DNA of 64,000 nt from Sphingomonas colocasiae (GTDB taxonomy: Bacteria > Pseudomonadota > Alphaproteobacteria > Sphingomonadales > Sphingomonadaceae), in NCBI RefSeq assembly GCF_019880585.1, contig NZ_JAINVV010000009.1, positions 186,001-250,000 on the forward strand, given 5' to 3'. Position numbers and translations under genes: made by a program. Below, piece after piece: positions 1 to 9,409 of the stretch. Position 1 is the first letter of the stretch, and each line of letters begins with the position of its first letter. The notes beneath the pieces are model-generated. The model searched no databases. It was not told the origin of the DNA and saw nothing but the letters and a program-made list of their open reading frames with translations.

Positions 1-570
1 GACATCAAGATCACCGTCGAATCGCTGGGCCAGCGCGCGATCGAGGAACGGGTATTCCTGGGCCAGGCCGATCTGGGCATCGGCGTGGAGATCCCGCCGC
101 GCGAGGGCATCCGCTCGACGATGATCGCGCGCGCCGAATATGTCTGCGTGCTGCCCGCCGGCCATCCGCTGGCGCATCGCGAGCGCCTGTCCGTCTCCGA
201 CCTGGCGGGCGAGGAATTCATCGGCCCGATGCACGAGGCGGACGCGCTGTGGAACGGCATCGACGTCGCGCTGGAAACCGCGGGCATCCCGGTTTCGCGC
301 CGGTTGGAGACCCAGCATTCGCAGATCCTGTACGCCTTTGTCGAAGCGGGCCTGGGCGTCTCGATCGCGGAGCCGTTCAGTGCCCCCCTGTTCAACCGGC
401 TGGGCGTGGTGATCCGGCCGATCGCGCCCGCCGTCTATCTCGATTTCGCACTGCTCGAACCCGATATCGGGCCCACACCCGAGATCGTCGGCTGGCTGCA
501 CGATGAGGTCGCGCGCGCCACCACCGCCTGCCTCGACGATGTCCGCGCGCTTGTCGCGCGAAGGTCATAG
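1..570 (+). CDS. LysR-family transcriptional regulator, C-terminal part (5' end outside window)
   Basis: The reading frame is open from base 1 and ends in TAG at 568-570, so only the effector-binding domain of a LysR-type regulator is present; the helix-turn-helix lies upstream of the window. Typical features are the DLGIG strand followed by VLPAGHPLA and a late VEAGLGVSIAEP stretch, as in the periplasmic-binding-protein-like fold of this family. The gene points toward the TonB receptor that starts at 756 and probably controls it or the sulfoquinovose genes beyond; that role is inferred from position only. The ligand is unknown. Confidence 0.85.
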   Translation, partial: DIKITVESLGQRAIEERVFLGQADLGIGVEIPPREGIRSTMIARAEYVCVLPAGHPLAHRERLSVSDLAGEEFIGPMHEADALWNGIDVALETAGIPVSRRLETQHSQILYAFVEAGLGVSIAEPFSAPLFNRLGVVIRPIAPAVYLDFALLEPDIGPTPEIVGWLHDEVARATTACLDDVRALVARRS

Positions 571-645
571 TATTCGGACATGACCAAGCGATAAATCTCG
601 ATTGGACTGCAATGACCGGTCAGGGCACTCTCCCTGATGGATTTA

Positions 646-679
646 GAGTTGACCTTATTGTCAACTGATCCAATTGACA
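646..679. promoter_or_regulatory. Candidate operator with three TTGAC half-sites upstream of the TonB receptor
   Basis: GTTGAC at 648-653 and GTCAAC at 660-665 form a perfect inverted repeat with a 6-nt spacer. TGTCAA at 659-664 and TTGACA at 674-679 form a second one with a 9-nt spacer. The three half-sites lie 77 to 108 bases before the receptor start. This is a plausible regulator site and may overlap the promoter. The protein that binds is not identified; the LysR gene just upstream is one candidate. Confidence 0.45.
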
Positions 680-755
680 TTAACGGCGCCGCTGGCGCCC
701 CGGCACATGTCCAAGCGGGCGAAGATCCGGATGGACCCGGCAGGAGGGGAAGACG

Positions 756-3074
756 ATGACCTATTCCAAGGCAAGACTCGGCGCTGCTCTGACCGGCGTG
801 CTCGCCGTCGCACTGGCGGGCGGCACCGCCCATGCGCAGGACGCGGCCGCACCCGAAGCGCAGGATGGCGGCGTCGCCGACATCATCGTCACCGCGCAGA
901 AGCGCGAACAGAATCTGCAGGACGTGCCGCTCGCCATTTCCGTCGTCAGCGGCGCCCAGCTCGAGCGCGGCAACGTCAATTCGGCCGAACAGCTTTTCCA
1001 GCGCGTGCCCACGCTGACCTTCCGCAAGGGCAACACCAACAAGGATTCGGCGCTCTCCATCCGCGGCGTCGGCACGATTTCCTTCTCCTCGGGCGTCGAA
1101 CCTTCGGTCTCCACGGTGATCGACGGCGTCGTCTATGCCCGTACCGGCCAGCAGACCTCCGACTTCCTCGATGTCGAGCGGATCGAGGTGCTGCGCGGGC
1201 CGCAGGGCAGCCTGTTCGGCAAGAACGCGTCGGCCGGCGTGATCAACATCGTGACGCGCGAGCCCGGCGACACGCTGGGCGGCTATATCGATGCGTCCTA
1301 TTATGAGGGCAACGAGTTCCGCGTGCGCGGCAGCGTCTCCGGCGGGCTCGGCACCGGCATCGCCGCCTCGCTGACCGGCTTCTACGCCAAATATGACGGC
1401 AATGGCCGCAACGTATTCAACAACCGCAAGGTCAATGGCTACGAACATTGGGGCGTGCGCGGCAAGCTGGTCTTCGAACCCAATGACGACCTGAAGATCG
1501 CGATCATCGGCGACTATTCGAAGAACAGCGACAATGGCTATGCCGACAGCATCGGCACCGTCTTCAGCTCCGCATTCAACAACGCCGTCTTCATCCCCTC
1601 GCTCGCGCCGCTGACGCTCGACGGCCGCAACAAGAATATCGACAACGACCTCGATCCCTATACGCGCGACAAGAACAGCGGCATCTCCGCGCAGATCGAT
1701 CTCGATCTCGGCGCGGCCACGCTGACCTCGATCACCGCCTATCGCCACTGGTTCAACTATCAGCAGCGCGACGGCGATTTCCGTTCGGATGCGCCGCGCT
1801 ACGTCAACACCGGCACCGCGTCGGGCGACGTGCTGTCGCACGATCGCGGAGACCTGAGCTTCGACCAGTTCACGCAGGAACTGCGCATCGCATCGAACAG
1901 CCCGCAATTCCTGGAATATGTCGCAGGCGTCTATTTCTACAAGACGAAGGAAGTCGACTTCTTCAACCGCACGGTGACCTCGTGCACCGCGTCGACCCTG
2001 CCCACCGCCAACGGCCTGACGCCGTGCGCAGCGGGATCGTCCACCTATGTCACCAATCAGGGCAATGCCGATTTCACGACCAAGCTGACCAGCTATTCCG
2101 GGTTCGGGCAGCTCACCGCGAACTTCACCGATGCATTCCGCGGCATCCTCGGCGCACGCTATACCCATGACAAGGTCGCATATGATTTCGTCCGCACCTC
2201 CACCTCGGCGGCCGCCTTTCCGGGCGTGAATCCAGGCTTCGCAGCGGCGGGATCGATCAGCGACAATGGCTGGTCGGGCAATGCCGGCCTGCAATACGAC
2301 CTGTCGGACGACGTGATGGCCTATGGCATGTACACGCGCGGCTACAAGGGCCCGGCGCTCAACGTGTTCTTCAACATGCGCGCGCAGGATACCGGCCGGA
2401 TCAATCCCGAAAAGTCCAACGCCTATGAAATCGGCCTGAAGACCCGGCTGTTCGATCGCCGCCTGACGCTGAACCTGGCGGCCTTCTATGCCAAATACGA
2501 CAATTACCAGGCGAACTTCCTCGATCTGGTCGCCGGCCAGGTCGTCACCCGCCTGACCAATGCCGGCACGGTCTCGACGCGCGGCATCGAGGTCGATTTC
2601 AACGCGCAGGTCACCAGCGACTTCTCGCTGAACGGCGGCTTCAACTATACCGACGCGCACATCAACACCTTCAACTGCCCGGCGGGCGCCGCCATCGCCT
2701 GCGCGGCGGCGATCAACGGCAAGCCCCTGCCCTTCGCGCCCAAATACAAGGGCACGGTGACGGCGGACTGGCGCCTGCCGCTGGGCCTGGAGGCGTTCGA
2801 CGTCGATCTGAACAGCTCGCTGGTCTATCAGAGCCGGACGCAGTTCGACATCAACCAGAACCCCAATGCCTTCCAGAACGGCTATGCGATCTGGGATGCC
2901 GGCATCACCTTCCGCACCAAGGACGAGAAATACAGCATCTCGCTGCTCGCCAAGAACATCACCGACAAGCATTTCGTGATCCAGCGCATCCCCAACGGCA
3001 CGTCGTTCATGCGCCAGATCACGCCGCGCGACGCCGATCGCTATTTCGGCATCTCGGGCCGCGTGAACTTCTGA
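756..3074 (+). CDS. TonB-dependent outer-membrane receptor
   Basis: A 772-residue TonB-dependent receptor. It has a signal peptide (about residues 1-27, ending AHA), then the plug domain with IIVTAQKREQNLQDVPLAIS and a VLRGPQGSLFGKNASAGVIN segment, then a beta-barrel ending in a C-terminal Phe (GRVNF). The start is supported by AGGAGGGGAAG just upstream. Such receptors move substrates too large or scarce for porins into the periplasm using TonB energy. Its position before the acyl-CoA ligase and sulfoquinovosidase genes suggests uptake of a sulfolipid-derived glycoside, but the substrate cannot be read from the sequence. A hairpin after the gene suggests partial termination before the ligase. 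Confidence 0.93.
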   Translation: MTYSKARLGAALTGVLAVALAGGTAHAQDAAAPEAQDGGVADIIVTAQKREQNLQDVPLAISVVSGAQLERGNVNSAEQLFQRVPTLTFRKGNTNKDSALSIRGVGTISFSSGVEPSVSTVIDGVVYARTGQQTSDFLDVERIEVLRGPQGSLFGKNASAGVINIVTREPGDTLGGYIDASYYEGNEFRVRGSVSGGLGTGIAASLTGFYAKYDGNGRNVFNNRKVNGYEHWGVRGKLVFEPNDDLKIAIIGDYSKNSDNGYADSIGTVFSSAFNNAVFIPSLAPLTLDGRNKNIDNDLDPYTRDKNSGISAQIDLDLGAATLTSITAYRHWFNYQQRDGDFRSDAPRYVNTGTASGDVLSHDRGDLSFDQFTQELRIASNSPQFLEYVAGVYFYKTKEVDFFNRTVTSCTASTLPTANGLTPCAAGSSTYVTNQGNADFTTKLTSYSGFGQLTANFTDAFRGILGARYTHDKVAYDFVRTSTSAAAFPGVNPGFAAAGSISDNGWSGNAGLQYDLSDDVMAYGMYTRGYKGPALNVFFNMRAQDTGRINPEKSNAYEIGLKTRLFDRRLTLNLAAFYAKYDNYQANFLDLVAGQVVTRLTNAGTVSTRGIEVDFNAQVTSDFSLNGGFNYTDAHINTFNCPAGAAIACAAAINGKPLPFAPKYKGTVTADWRLPLGLEAFDVDLNSSLVYQSRTQFDINQNPNAFQNGYAIWDAGITFRTKDEKYSISLLAKNITDKHFVIQRIPNGTSFMRQITPRDADRYFGISGRVNF

Positions 3075-3086
3075 CCGGACAGGCCC

Positions 3087-3121
3087 AGGGGGCGGGACAT
3101 GATCATCACGTCCTGCCCCCT
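3087..3121 (+). terminator. Hairpin between receptor and acyl-CoA ligase
   Basis: AGGGGGCGGGAC (3087-3098) pairs with GTCCTGCCCCCT (3110-3121) over 12 bp with one G-T pair and an 11-nt loop. The T tract is weak, so it may attenuate transcription into the next gene or stabilise the 3' end rather than stop transcription fully. Confidence 0.45.
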
Positions 3122-3136
3122 TGCCAGGAAATCCCC

Positions 3137-4783
3137 ATGCGCGGATTGATGCAGGATTGGCCGCTGACGGTCGATCGCATCATCGATCATGCGGCGGACT
3201 GGGACGGCGACCGTCCCGTCATCTGCCGCGGCGGCAATGGCGACATATTGCGCACCGACTATGCCGCGATCGGCATCAGGGCGCGACGCCTGTCCGCCGC
3301 GCTCGCGGCACTCGGCATCGGCCGGGGCGACCGTGTCGCGACGATGGCGTGGAACAATGCCCGCCATCTCGAGGGCTGGTTCGCGATCATGGGCATGGGC
3401 GCGATCTGCCACACGCTCAATCCGCGCCTGTTCGCCGAGCAGCTCCGCTATATCATCGGCCATGCCGGCGATCGCGCGATCCTGGTCGATCCCTGCTTCC
3501 AGCCGCTGCTCGCCGAACTGCTGGGTTCGATGGACTGGCGCGGAATCGTGATCATCCTGGGCGACGAGGCCGAGATCGACGCCGCGCTGCTGCCGGATGC
3601 GATCGCGGTCGAGACGCTGATCGCGGCGGCGGAGGCCACGGACGCGCGCTGGGGCGGGTTCGACGAACAGACCGCCTGCGCGCTTTGCTATACGTCCGGG
3701 ACGACCGGCAATCCTAAGGGCGTGCTCTATTCGCACCGTTCGACCGTGATCCATATGCTGATGACGTTGCAGCCCGACGTCTTCGGCCTGTCGATCACCG
3801 ATGTCGCGATGCCGATCGTGCCGATGTACCACGCCAATGGCTGGGGCATGCCGCTGTCGACCGCCGCGATCGGCTGCAAGCTGGTGCTGCCCGGCGCGCA
3901 GCTCGACGGCGCGTCGCTCCATGCGCTGATCGAGAGCGAAGGCGTCACCTTCTCCGCGGCGGTGCCGACGGTGTGGCAGGGGTTGCTGCATCATCTCGAC
4001 CAGACGGGCGGGCGACTGACCAGCCTGAAGCGCGTCATCATCGGCGGCGCGGCATTGCCCGAAAGCATCGTCCGCCGCCTGCGCGAGCATGGCGTGGAAA
4101 CGGTGCAGGGCTGGGGCATGACCGAGACCTCGCCGATCGGCACCCATGCCAAGCTGACGCCCGCCATCGCCGCGATGCCCTTCGACGATCAATTGCCCTT
4201 CCGCCTGAAACAGGGGCGTCCGCCGTTCGGCATCGAACTCAAGATCGCCGACGATGCCGGCGCGCGGCTGCCGCATGACGGGACCACGCCCGGCCGGCTG
4301 CACGTGCGCGGACCAACCGTATCGTCGGGTTATCTGGGTGGAGAGGCCGGCGCGATCCTCGACGACGACGGCTATTTCGACACCGGCGATATCGCGACGA
4401 TCGACGGCCAAGGCTATATGGCGATCGTCGATCGCGCCAAGGACGTCATCAAATCGGGCGGCGAGTGGATCAGTTCGATCGAGATCGAAAATATCGCATC
4501 GGGCCACCCCAAGGTCGCGCATTGCGCGGTGATCGGCGTGCCGCATCCGCGCTGGGACGAACGGCCGCTGCTCGTCGCCGCGCTTCACCCCGGCGAGAAA
4601 GCCGAAGCAGACGAGATCCTGGCGGTGCTCGACGGCCGGATCGCGCGCTGGTGGATGCCCGATGCCGTCGCCTTCATCGAGGCGATGCCGCTGGGCGCGA
4701 CCGGCAAGATCGACAAAAAGGCGTTGCGCGTGCGCTTCGCCGCATTTCCCGAGACCGAAAGGAACATGGCTGATGGCGCTTGA
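3137..4783 (+). CDS. AMP-forming acyl-CoA ligase (fatty acid-CoA ligase family)
   Basis: A 548-residue adenylate-forming enzyme. The P-loop-like motif [17 protein letters not shown] lies near residue 187, GWGMTET near 326, [13 protein letters not shown] near 415, and the A10 lysine region [14 protein letters not shown] near the end. It should activate a carboxylic acid to its acyl-CoA through an acyl-adenylate. Sequence alone does not fix chain length; the family form looks like medium- or long-chain ligases. AGGAAA sits six bases before the ATG. Its 3' end overlaps the start of the sulfoquinovosidase by 11 bases, so the two are probably translationally coupled. That pairing suggests it activates fatty acids released from sulfoquinovosyl diacylglycerol, though no lipase is visible nearby. 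Confidence 0.88.
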   Translation: MRGLMQDWPLTVDRIIDHAADWDGDRPVICRGGNGDILRTDYAAIGIRARRLSAALAALGIGRGDRVATMAWNNARHLEGWFAIMGMGAICHTLNPRLFAEQLRYIIGHAGDRAILVDPCFQPLLAELLGSMDWRGIVIILGDEAEIDAALLPDAIAVETLIAAAEATDARWGGFDEQTACALCYTSGTTGNPKGVLYSHRSTVIHMLMTLQPDVFGLSITDVAMPIVPMYHANGWGMPLSTAAIGCKLVLPGAQLDGASLHALIESEGVTFSAAVPTVWQGLLHHLDQTGGRLTSLKRVIIGGAALPESIVRRLREHGVETVQGWGMTETSPIGTHAKLTPAIAAMPFDDQLPFRLKQGRPPFGIELKIADDAGARLPHDGTTPGRLHVRGPTVSSGYLGGEAGAILDDDGYFDTGDIATIDGQGYMAIVDRAKDVIKSGGEWISSIEIENIASGHPKVAHCAVIGVPHPRWDERPLLVAALHPGEKAEADEILAVLDGRIARWWMPDAVAFIEAMPLGATGKIDKKALRVRFAAFPETERNMADGA

Positions 4784-6779
4784 GGCGCAAGGCGGCGGCT
4801 TCGTGCTGACGCTGGGGGACACGACGATCCTGGAACATGGCGCCGATGCGCCCTGCCTGTTCGTCGGTCGCGGCGTGCCGAACATCGAAGGCGCGCGCGG
4901 CCATTACGAGATCGACGATTATGTCGTCGAGCGGATCGCGTTGCGCCATGCCGAAATCGACGGAGGCACCATCCGTCTGGCGCCACATGAGGGCGCACCC
5001 TGGGTGCTCGCGCTCCGCATCGCGGCCGAAGGCGGCAATGCCGAAATCGCGTTCGAGGCGCTCGATCCGGCGATCAACCGGCTATGGCTGCGCGTGCCGG
5101 CCCAACCCGGCGAGCATGTGTGGGGCGGCGGCGAGCAATTCTCCTATTTCGACATGGCCGGCCGCCATTTTCCGCTCTGGACCTCCGAGCCGGGCGTCGG
5201 CCGCGACAAATCCACGCTGCTCACCTGGCAATGCGACCAGAAGGGCGCGGGCGGCGATTATTACCACACCAATTATCCCCAGCCGACCTGGATCAGCTCG
5301 CGCCGCTACGCGCTGCATGTCGACACCAGCGCCTATGCCGCCTTCGACTTCCGCCATCCCGGCTTCCACGAAATCGAGGTCTGGGAGGTGCCGGCCCGGA
5401 TCGAACTCTGGGCGCGGCCGCGTTTCACCGGGATCGTGACCGCGCTGTCGGACCGGTTCGGCCGCCAGCCGCCGCTACCCGAATGGCTGCTCAAGGGTGC
5501 GGTGATCGGGTTGAAGGACGGCGCCGAAAGCTTCGAACGGCTGAAGGCCTATGAAGCCGCCGGCGTCGCGATTTCCGGCCTGTGGTGCGAGGATTGGGTG
5601 GGGCTGCGCATCACCAGCTTCGGCAACCGCCTGTTCTGGGACTGGCAATGGAATGCCGATCGCTATCCCGACCTGCCGGCGCGCATCGCCGAACTCGACG
5701 CGCGCGGCATCCGTTTCCTGGGCTATGTGAATCCCTATCTCGCGGTCGACGGGCCGCTTTATGCCGAGGCGGCGGCGAACGGCTATCTGGTGATGCGGCC
5801 CGATGCCGACGAACCCTATGTGATCGATTTCGGCGAATTCGACTGCGGCCATGTCGACTTCACCAATCCCCGGGCGGCGGCCTGGTTCGCCGATACGATC
5901 ATCGGCGGCAACCTGATCGATTTCGGCCTGTCGGGCTGGATGGCCGATTTCGGCGAATATCTGCCGATCGACGTCCGGCTGGCGAACGGCATGGACGGCA
6001 TGCGCGCGCACAATGCCTGGCCCGCTCTATGGGCCGAGGTCAATGCGAAGGGCGTGGCCGGGCGCGGCAAGACCGGCGAGGCGCTGTTCTTCATGCGATC
6101 GGGCTATAGCGGCGCGCAGCGCCATTGCCCGATGCTGTGGGCGGGCGACCAGTCGGTCGATTTCAGCCGGCATGACGGCATCGGCACGGTGATCTGCGCC
6201 GCGCTGTCGGCCGGGCTGCTCGGCAATGCCTACAGTCACAGCGATATCGGCGGCTATACCAGCCTGTTCGATACGATCCGTACGCCCGAACTGGCGATGC
6301 GCTGGTCCGAAATGGCGGCGTTCACCGCGATGATGCGCACGCATGAGGGCAATCGCCCGCGCCTCAACACGCAGATGGACAGCGACCCGCAGGTGCTCGC
6401 GCATTTCGCGCGGATGACGCGGATCTATGCGTATCTCGCACCCTATCTGCGCAAGCTGTCGGACGAGGCGGTCGCGACCGGCCTGCCCGTCCAGCGCCCG
6501 CTGTTCCTGCATTTCGAGGATGATCCGCACACCTATGCGATCCAGACCGCCTATCTCTATGGCGCCGACCTGCTGGTCGCGCCGGTGATCGAAGCGGGGC
6601 GCAGCGACTGGTCGACCTATCTGCCCGCCGGCGCGGACTGGGTGCATGTGTGGAGCGGCGAGACCCACAAGGGCGGGCAGGACGTGACCGTGCCCGCGCC
6701 GTTCGGCCAGCCCCCGGTCTTCTACCGTGCGGGATCGCCCGATGCCGCGCTGTTCGCGGGACTTTCCGCGCTGGGATGA
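4773..6779 (+). CDS. yihQ: GH31 sulfoquinovosidase (KERWY type)
   Basis: A 668-residue glycoside hydrolase of family 31 that closely resembles E. coli YihQ over its length, including GGGEQFSYFD, WTSEPGVGR, SGWMADFGEYLP and SDIGGYTSLF. The nucleophile is Asp392 (WMADFGE) and the acid/base is Asp459 (LWAGDQ); their spacing of 67 equals YihQ 405/472. The sulfoquinovose-binding residues are Lys248, Glu273, Arg286, Trp289 and Tyr495. This is the KERWY set known from the Agrobacterium enzyme rather than the QQRWY set of E. coli. It should cleave alpha-sulfoquinovosides such as sulfoquinovosyl glycerol to sulfoquinovose. The ATG at 4773 is chosen because homology starts there; a longer frame upstream is only an overlap with the ligase. 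I see no signal peptide, so action is probably cytoplasmic. Confidence 0.93.
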   Translation: MALEAQGGGFVLTLGDTTILEHGADAPCLFVGRGVPNIEGARGHYEIDDYVVERIALRHAEIDGGTIRLAPHEGAPWVLALRIAAEGGNAEIAFEALDPAINRLWLRVPAQPGEHVWGGGEQFSYFDMAGRHFPLWTSEPGVGRDKSTLLTWQCDQKGAGGDYYHTNYPQPTWISSRRYALHVDTSAYAAFDFRHPGFHEIEVWEVPARIELWARPRFTGIVTALSDRFGRQPPLPEWLLKGAVIGLKDGAESFERLKAYEAAGVAISGLWCEDWVGLRITSFGNRLFWDWQWNADRYPDLPARIAELDARGIRFLGYVNPYLAVDGPLYAEAAANGYLVMRPDADEPYVIDFGEFDCGHVDFTNPRAAAWFADTIIGGNLIDFGLSGWMADFGEYLPIDVRLANGMDGMRAHNAWPALWAEVNAKGVAGRGKTGEALFFMRSGYSGAQRHCPMLWAGDQSVDFSRHDGIGTVICAALSAGLLGNAYSHSDIGGYTSLFDTIRTPELAMRWSEMAAFTAMMRTHEGNRPRLNTQMDSDPQVLAHFARMTRIYAYLAPYLRKLSDEAVATGLPVQRPLFLHFEDDPHTYAIQTAYLYGADLLVAPVIEAGRSDWSTYLPAGADWVHVWSGETHKGGQDVTVPAPFGQPPVFYRAGSPDAALFAGLSALG

Positions 6780-6801
6780 GAGCCCGTTTCACGCCCTCGG
6801 C

Positions 6802-6819
6802 AGAAGCGCAAGCGCTTCT
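6802..6819. terminator. Short palindrome between convergent genes
   Basis: AGAAGCGC and GCGCTTCT form a perfect 8-bp inverted repeat around AA in the gap between the sulfoquinovosidase and the convergent LysR gene. It may act as a bidirectional terminator; the loop is short and there is no long T run. Confidence 0.35.
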
Positions 6820-6822
6820 ACC

Positions 6823-7737
6823 TCAGACGACCGGGCTCTGCTGATCCCGCGCATGCGCCGCCGCGCGCACCGCCGCGACGAATGCGGAGACGAGCGCGCT
6901 GCGGCTGCGGTTGCGCAGCAGATGGATCGCGTCGCGCGTCTGTTCGGATACCGGCAGCGCCACCGCGACCAGCGCGCCATCGGCGCAGGCCGGCAGCGCC
7001 AGCGAGCGCGGCACCACGGTGATGACGCGCCCGCCGCGCACCATGGCGAGGCAGGCGGCGGTCGAATCGAGTTCGTAATCGGGAAAGTCGCCCGCCGCGA
7101 CGCGGGCGCGGAGCGCGCGCGGGAAATTGCTGTTGGGCGCGGGACGCGGCAGCGCCCAGGGCCAGGCGGCGGTATCGAGCCGCCCTTCCGCCTGGGCAAG
7201 CGGGTGATCGCGCGCGAACACCAGCATCAGCGGCTCTGGCGGCAACGGGATGCAGAGCACTTCATCGGCATGGCCCGAAGCGGCGAATTTCGCGCGATCG
7301 CAGACGACAAGATCGAGGCCACGATCGACCAATGTCTCGAGCAGGCGATCGGAGGGACCGCCCGTCACCGTAACCCGCACGGCGGGATGCAGGCGGGCGA
7401 AGCGCGAGATCGCGTCGGTCAGCAATGGCTCGAGCGGATAGGGGCCGGCGCCGACGCGGACGGTGCCCGAGCTTGGCTGTTTCAGCCCGCGCGCCTCCTG
7501 CTCCAGATTGGCGGCCGCCGCGATCACGTCGCGCGCGGCGCGGATCAGCCGTTCGGCATCGTCGGTGGCGCGCACATAATGGGTGGTGCGATCGAACAAT
7601 GTCGCCCCAAGCTCCGCCTCCAGCTTCTGGATGCTCCGCGTGAGCGCCGACTGGGTCAGCCCCAGTTCGTCGGCGGCGCGCGCATAGCTGCCCAGCCGAT
7701 GCAGGGCCTCGAAGTGGCGCAGGCGCCGCAGGTTCAT
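6823..7737 (-). CDS. LysR-family transcriptional regulator
   Basis: A complete 304-residue LysR protein. The N-terminal winged helix-turn-helix (residues 1-60) contains YARAADELGLTQSALTRSIQKLE, shown here as its hallmark SALTRSIQKLE segment, followed by a linker helix and a substrate-binding domain from about residue 90. It is transcribed away from the glpD-like gene, with only 68 bases between the two starts. This is the classical arrangement of a LysR regulator controlling its divergent target operon and itself. The inducer is unknown; glycerol 3-phosphate or a sulfosugar derivative would fit the neighbours, but that is inference. Confidence 0.9.
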   Translation of the reverse strand: MNLRRLRHFEALHRLGSYARAADELGLTQSALTRSIQKLEAELGATLFDRTTHYVRATDDAERLIRAARDVIAAAANLEQEARGLKQPSSGTVRVGAGPYPLEPLLTDAISRFARLHPAVRVTVTGGPSDRLLETLVDRGLDLVVCDRAKFAASGHADEVLCIPLPPEPLMLVFARDHPLAQAEGRLDTAAWPWALPRPAPNSNFPRALRARVAAGDFPDYELDSTAACLAMVRGGRVITVVPRSLALPACADGALVAVALPVSEQTRDAIHLLRNRSRSALVSAFVAAVRAAAHARDQQSPVV

Positions 7738-7805
7738 CCGATGCTCACCATCTCATTCCTGTTTTGCATTACCAACGCCATGATCATTCGCATAGCGTGC
7801 ATGAC
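7738..7805. promoter_or_regulatory. Divergent LysR / glpD promoter region
   Basis: This short gap must hold both promoters. It contains the palindrome ATGATCAT at 7780-7787, flanked by TGCA at 7775 and near 7798, and T-N11-A spacings of the LysR-box kind. There is no convincing Shine-Dalgarno before the 7806 ATG, so glpD may be translated from a very short leader. Confidence 0.4.
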
Positions 7806-9398
7806 ATGACGACGACCGCACTCGACGCACGCACGCGCCGCGCGACCTTCGCCCGGCTGGAGGACGGCGTGTTCGATCTCGCCGTGATCGGCGGCGGCAT
7901 CACCGGCGCGGGCATCGCGCGCGACGCGGCGATGCGTGGGCTTTCGGTCGCGCTGGTCGAGGCGCGCGACTATGCGAGCGGGACCAGCAGCCGCAGTTCG
8001 AAGATGATTCATGGCGGGCTGCGCTATCTGGCGCAGGGCGATATCGCGCTGGTGCGCGAGGCCGCGTCCGAGCGGCAGGTGGTGCGCCGCATCGCGCCGC
8101 ATCTCACCCGGCTTTCGCCCTTCCTGATCCCGACCGTTTCGATGGCGATGGCCGCCAAGCTGCGCACCGGGCTCTGGACCTTCGAGAAATTGGGCGGCGT
8201 GCCCGATGCCGAGCGCCACGAAGTGATCGGCCTCGCCGAACTGCGGCAGCGCGAGCCGCTGATGCGCACCACCGGCCTCAACGGCGCGATCCTCTATCCC
8301 GAATTCCTGACCGACGATGCCCGGCTGGTGCTCGCCAATATCCGTTCGGCGCAGGCAGCCGGCGCGGTGGTGCTCAATCATGCGGAGGCGGCGCGGCTCA
8401 TCGTCGAGGACGGGCGGGTCTCCGGCGTGGTCGTGCGGTCGTCGCTTGGCGGAGAAGACACCGGTGCGCGGGTACGCGCGCGGCTGGTCGTCAACGCCGC
8501 CGGCGCCTGGGTCGATCGTGTCCGTGCGCTGGAAGCCGGCGAGGATGCGGACCGGCTGTCGCTCAGCCGCGGCATCCATCTGGTGCTGCCCCGCGCGCGC
8601 CTGCCTGTGAATGCGACGCTGATCATCCGCGCGCCCGACAAGCGCAGTATCTTCGCGGTGCCGCGCGGCGCCTTCACCTATCTCGGCACCACCGACGTGT
8701 TTCATGCCGATGCGGATTATTGGCCGGCGCCCGCGCGCGACGATGTCGATTATCTGCTGCGCGCGACCCAGGCCGCGCTCGACATCGCACCGATCGCCGA
8801 TGACGAGATCGTGGCGCTCTGGTCGGGCGTGCGGCCGCTGATCGCACAGCCCGGCAAAAAGGCCAATGAAATCTCGCGCAAGGACGAGATCTGGACATCG
8901 CCCTCGGGTCTGGTCTCGATCGCGGGCGGCAAGTTGAGCGCCTATCGCGCCATGGCCGAACGCGTGGTCGACATGGCGGCGGAACGGCTGGGCGCCACCA
9001 CGCATCCATGCTTCACCGCCGAAGCAGCGCTGCCCGGCGGCGGCCTGGTGATGCCGCTGGTGATGGGCGGGCTCGACGCCCTCGATCCGCTCGACGCCGA
9101 ACGGCTGGCCGGACTGTACGGCGATGAAGCGGCCGCGATCGTCGCGGCGGGCGGCGGCGTCGCCGCCGAAGCCGCGCGCGCGGTGACGCATGAGGGCGCC
9201 GCGACCCTGGAGGATTATTGGGTCCGCCGCAGCGCGCGCGCCTGGTTCGACCGCTGCGCCGGGCTCGATGCGCTCGCGCCGGCGGCCGACGCGATGGGCG
9301 CGCTGCTCGGCTGGAGCGCCAGCGAACGCGCGGGCCAGATCGCCGCCTGCGAAACCATCGAACAGGAAAGCCGCCTGGTCCTGACCGGCGCGCGATAG
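7806..9398 (+). CDS. glpD: FAD-dependent glycerol-3-phosphate dehydrogenase
   Basis: A GlpD-type flavoprotein of 530 residues from the ATG at 7806. The dinucleotide-binding motif GGGITGAGIARDAAMRG lies near the N-terminus. It is followed by SSRSSKMIHGGLRYLAQGD, which binds FAD and substrate in this family, and a C-terminal helical domain. It oxidises glycerol 3-phosphate to DHAP and passes electrons to quinone at the inner membrane. An ATG at 7764 in the same frame would add 14 residues but lies in the promoter region and has no better ribosome site. It heads an operon with the AGPS-like flavoenzyme and the FGGY kinase, which together suggest use of glycerol released from glycolipids. Confidence 0.88.
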   Translation: MTTTALDARTRRATFARLEDGVFDLAVIGGGITGAGIARDAAMRGLSVALVEARDYASGTSSRSSKMIHGGLRYLAQGDIALVREAASERQVVRRIAPHLTRLSPFLIPTVSMAMAAKLRTGLWTFEKLGGVPDAERHEVIGLAELRQREPLMRTTGLNGAILYPEFLTDDARLVLANIRSAQAAGAVVLNHAEAARLIVEDGRVSGVVVRSSLGGEDTGARVRARLVVNAAGAWVDRVRALEAGEDADRLSLSRGIHLVLPRARLPVNATLIIRAPDKRSIFAVPRGAFTYLGTTDVFHADADYWPAPARDDVDYLLRATQAALDIAPIADDEIVALWSGVRPLIAQPGKKANEISRKDEIWTSPSGLVSIAGGKLSAYRAMAERVVDMAAERLGATTHPCFTAEAALPGGGLVMPLVMGGLDALDPLDAERLAGLYGDEAAAIVAAGGGVAAEAARAVTHEGAATLEDYWVRRSARAWFDRCAGLDALAPAADAMGALLGWSASERAGQIAACETIEQESRLVLTGAR

Positions 9399-9409
9399 GG
9401 AGGATCCGA

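Noticed and set aside
435-2972. An 845-codon open frame on the minus strand opposite the first TonB receptor
   Set aside because: It lies wholly antisense to a well-supported receptor, has low-complexity Arg/Ala/Gly composition and shows no family motif. Long antisense frames are expected in GC-rich DNA.
4773-6779. Plain alpha-glucosidase
   Set aside because: The fold is GH31, but the five substrate-binding residues and the segments around them match sulfoquinovosidases specifically, and the neighbours fit sulfoquinovose use.
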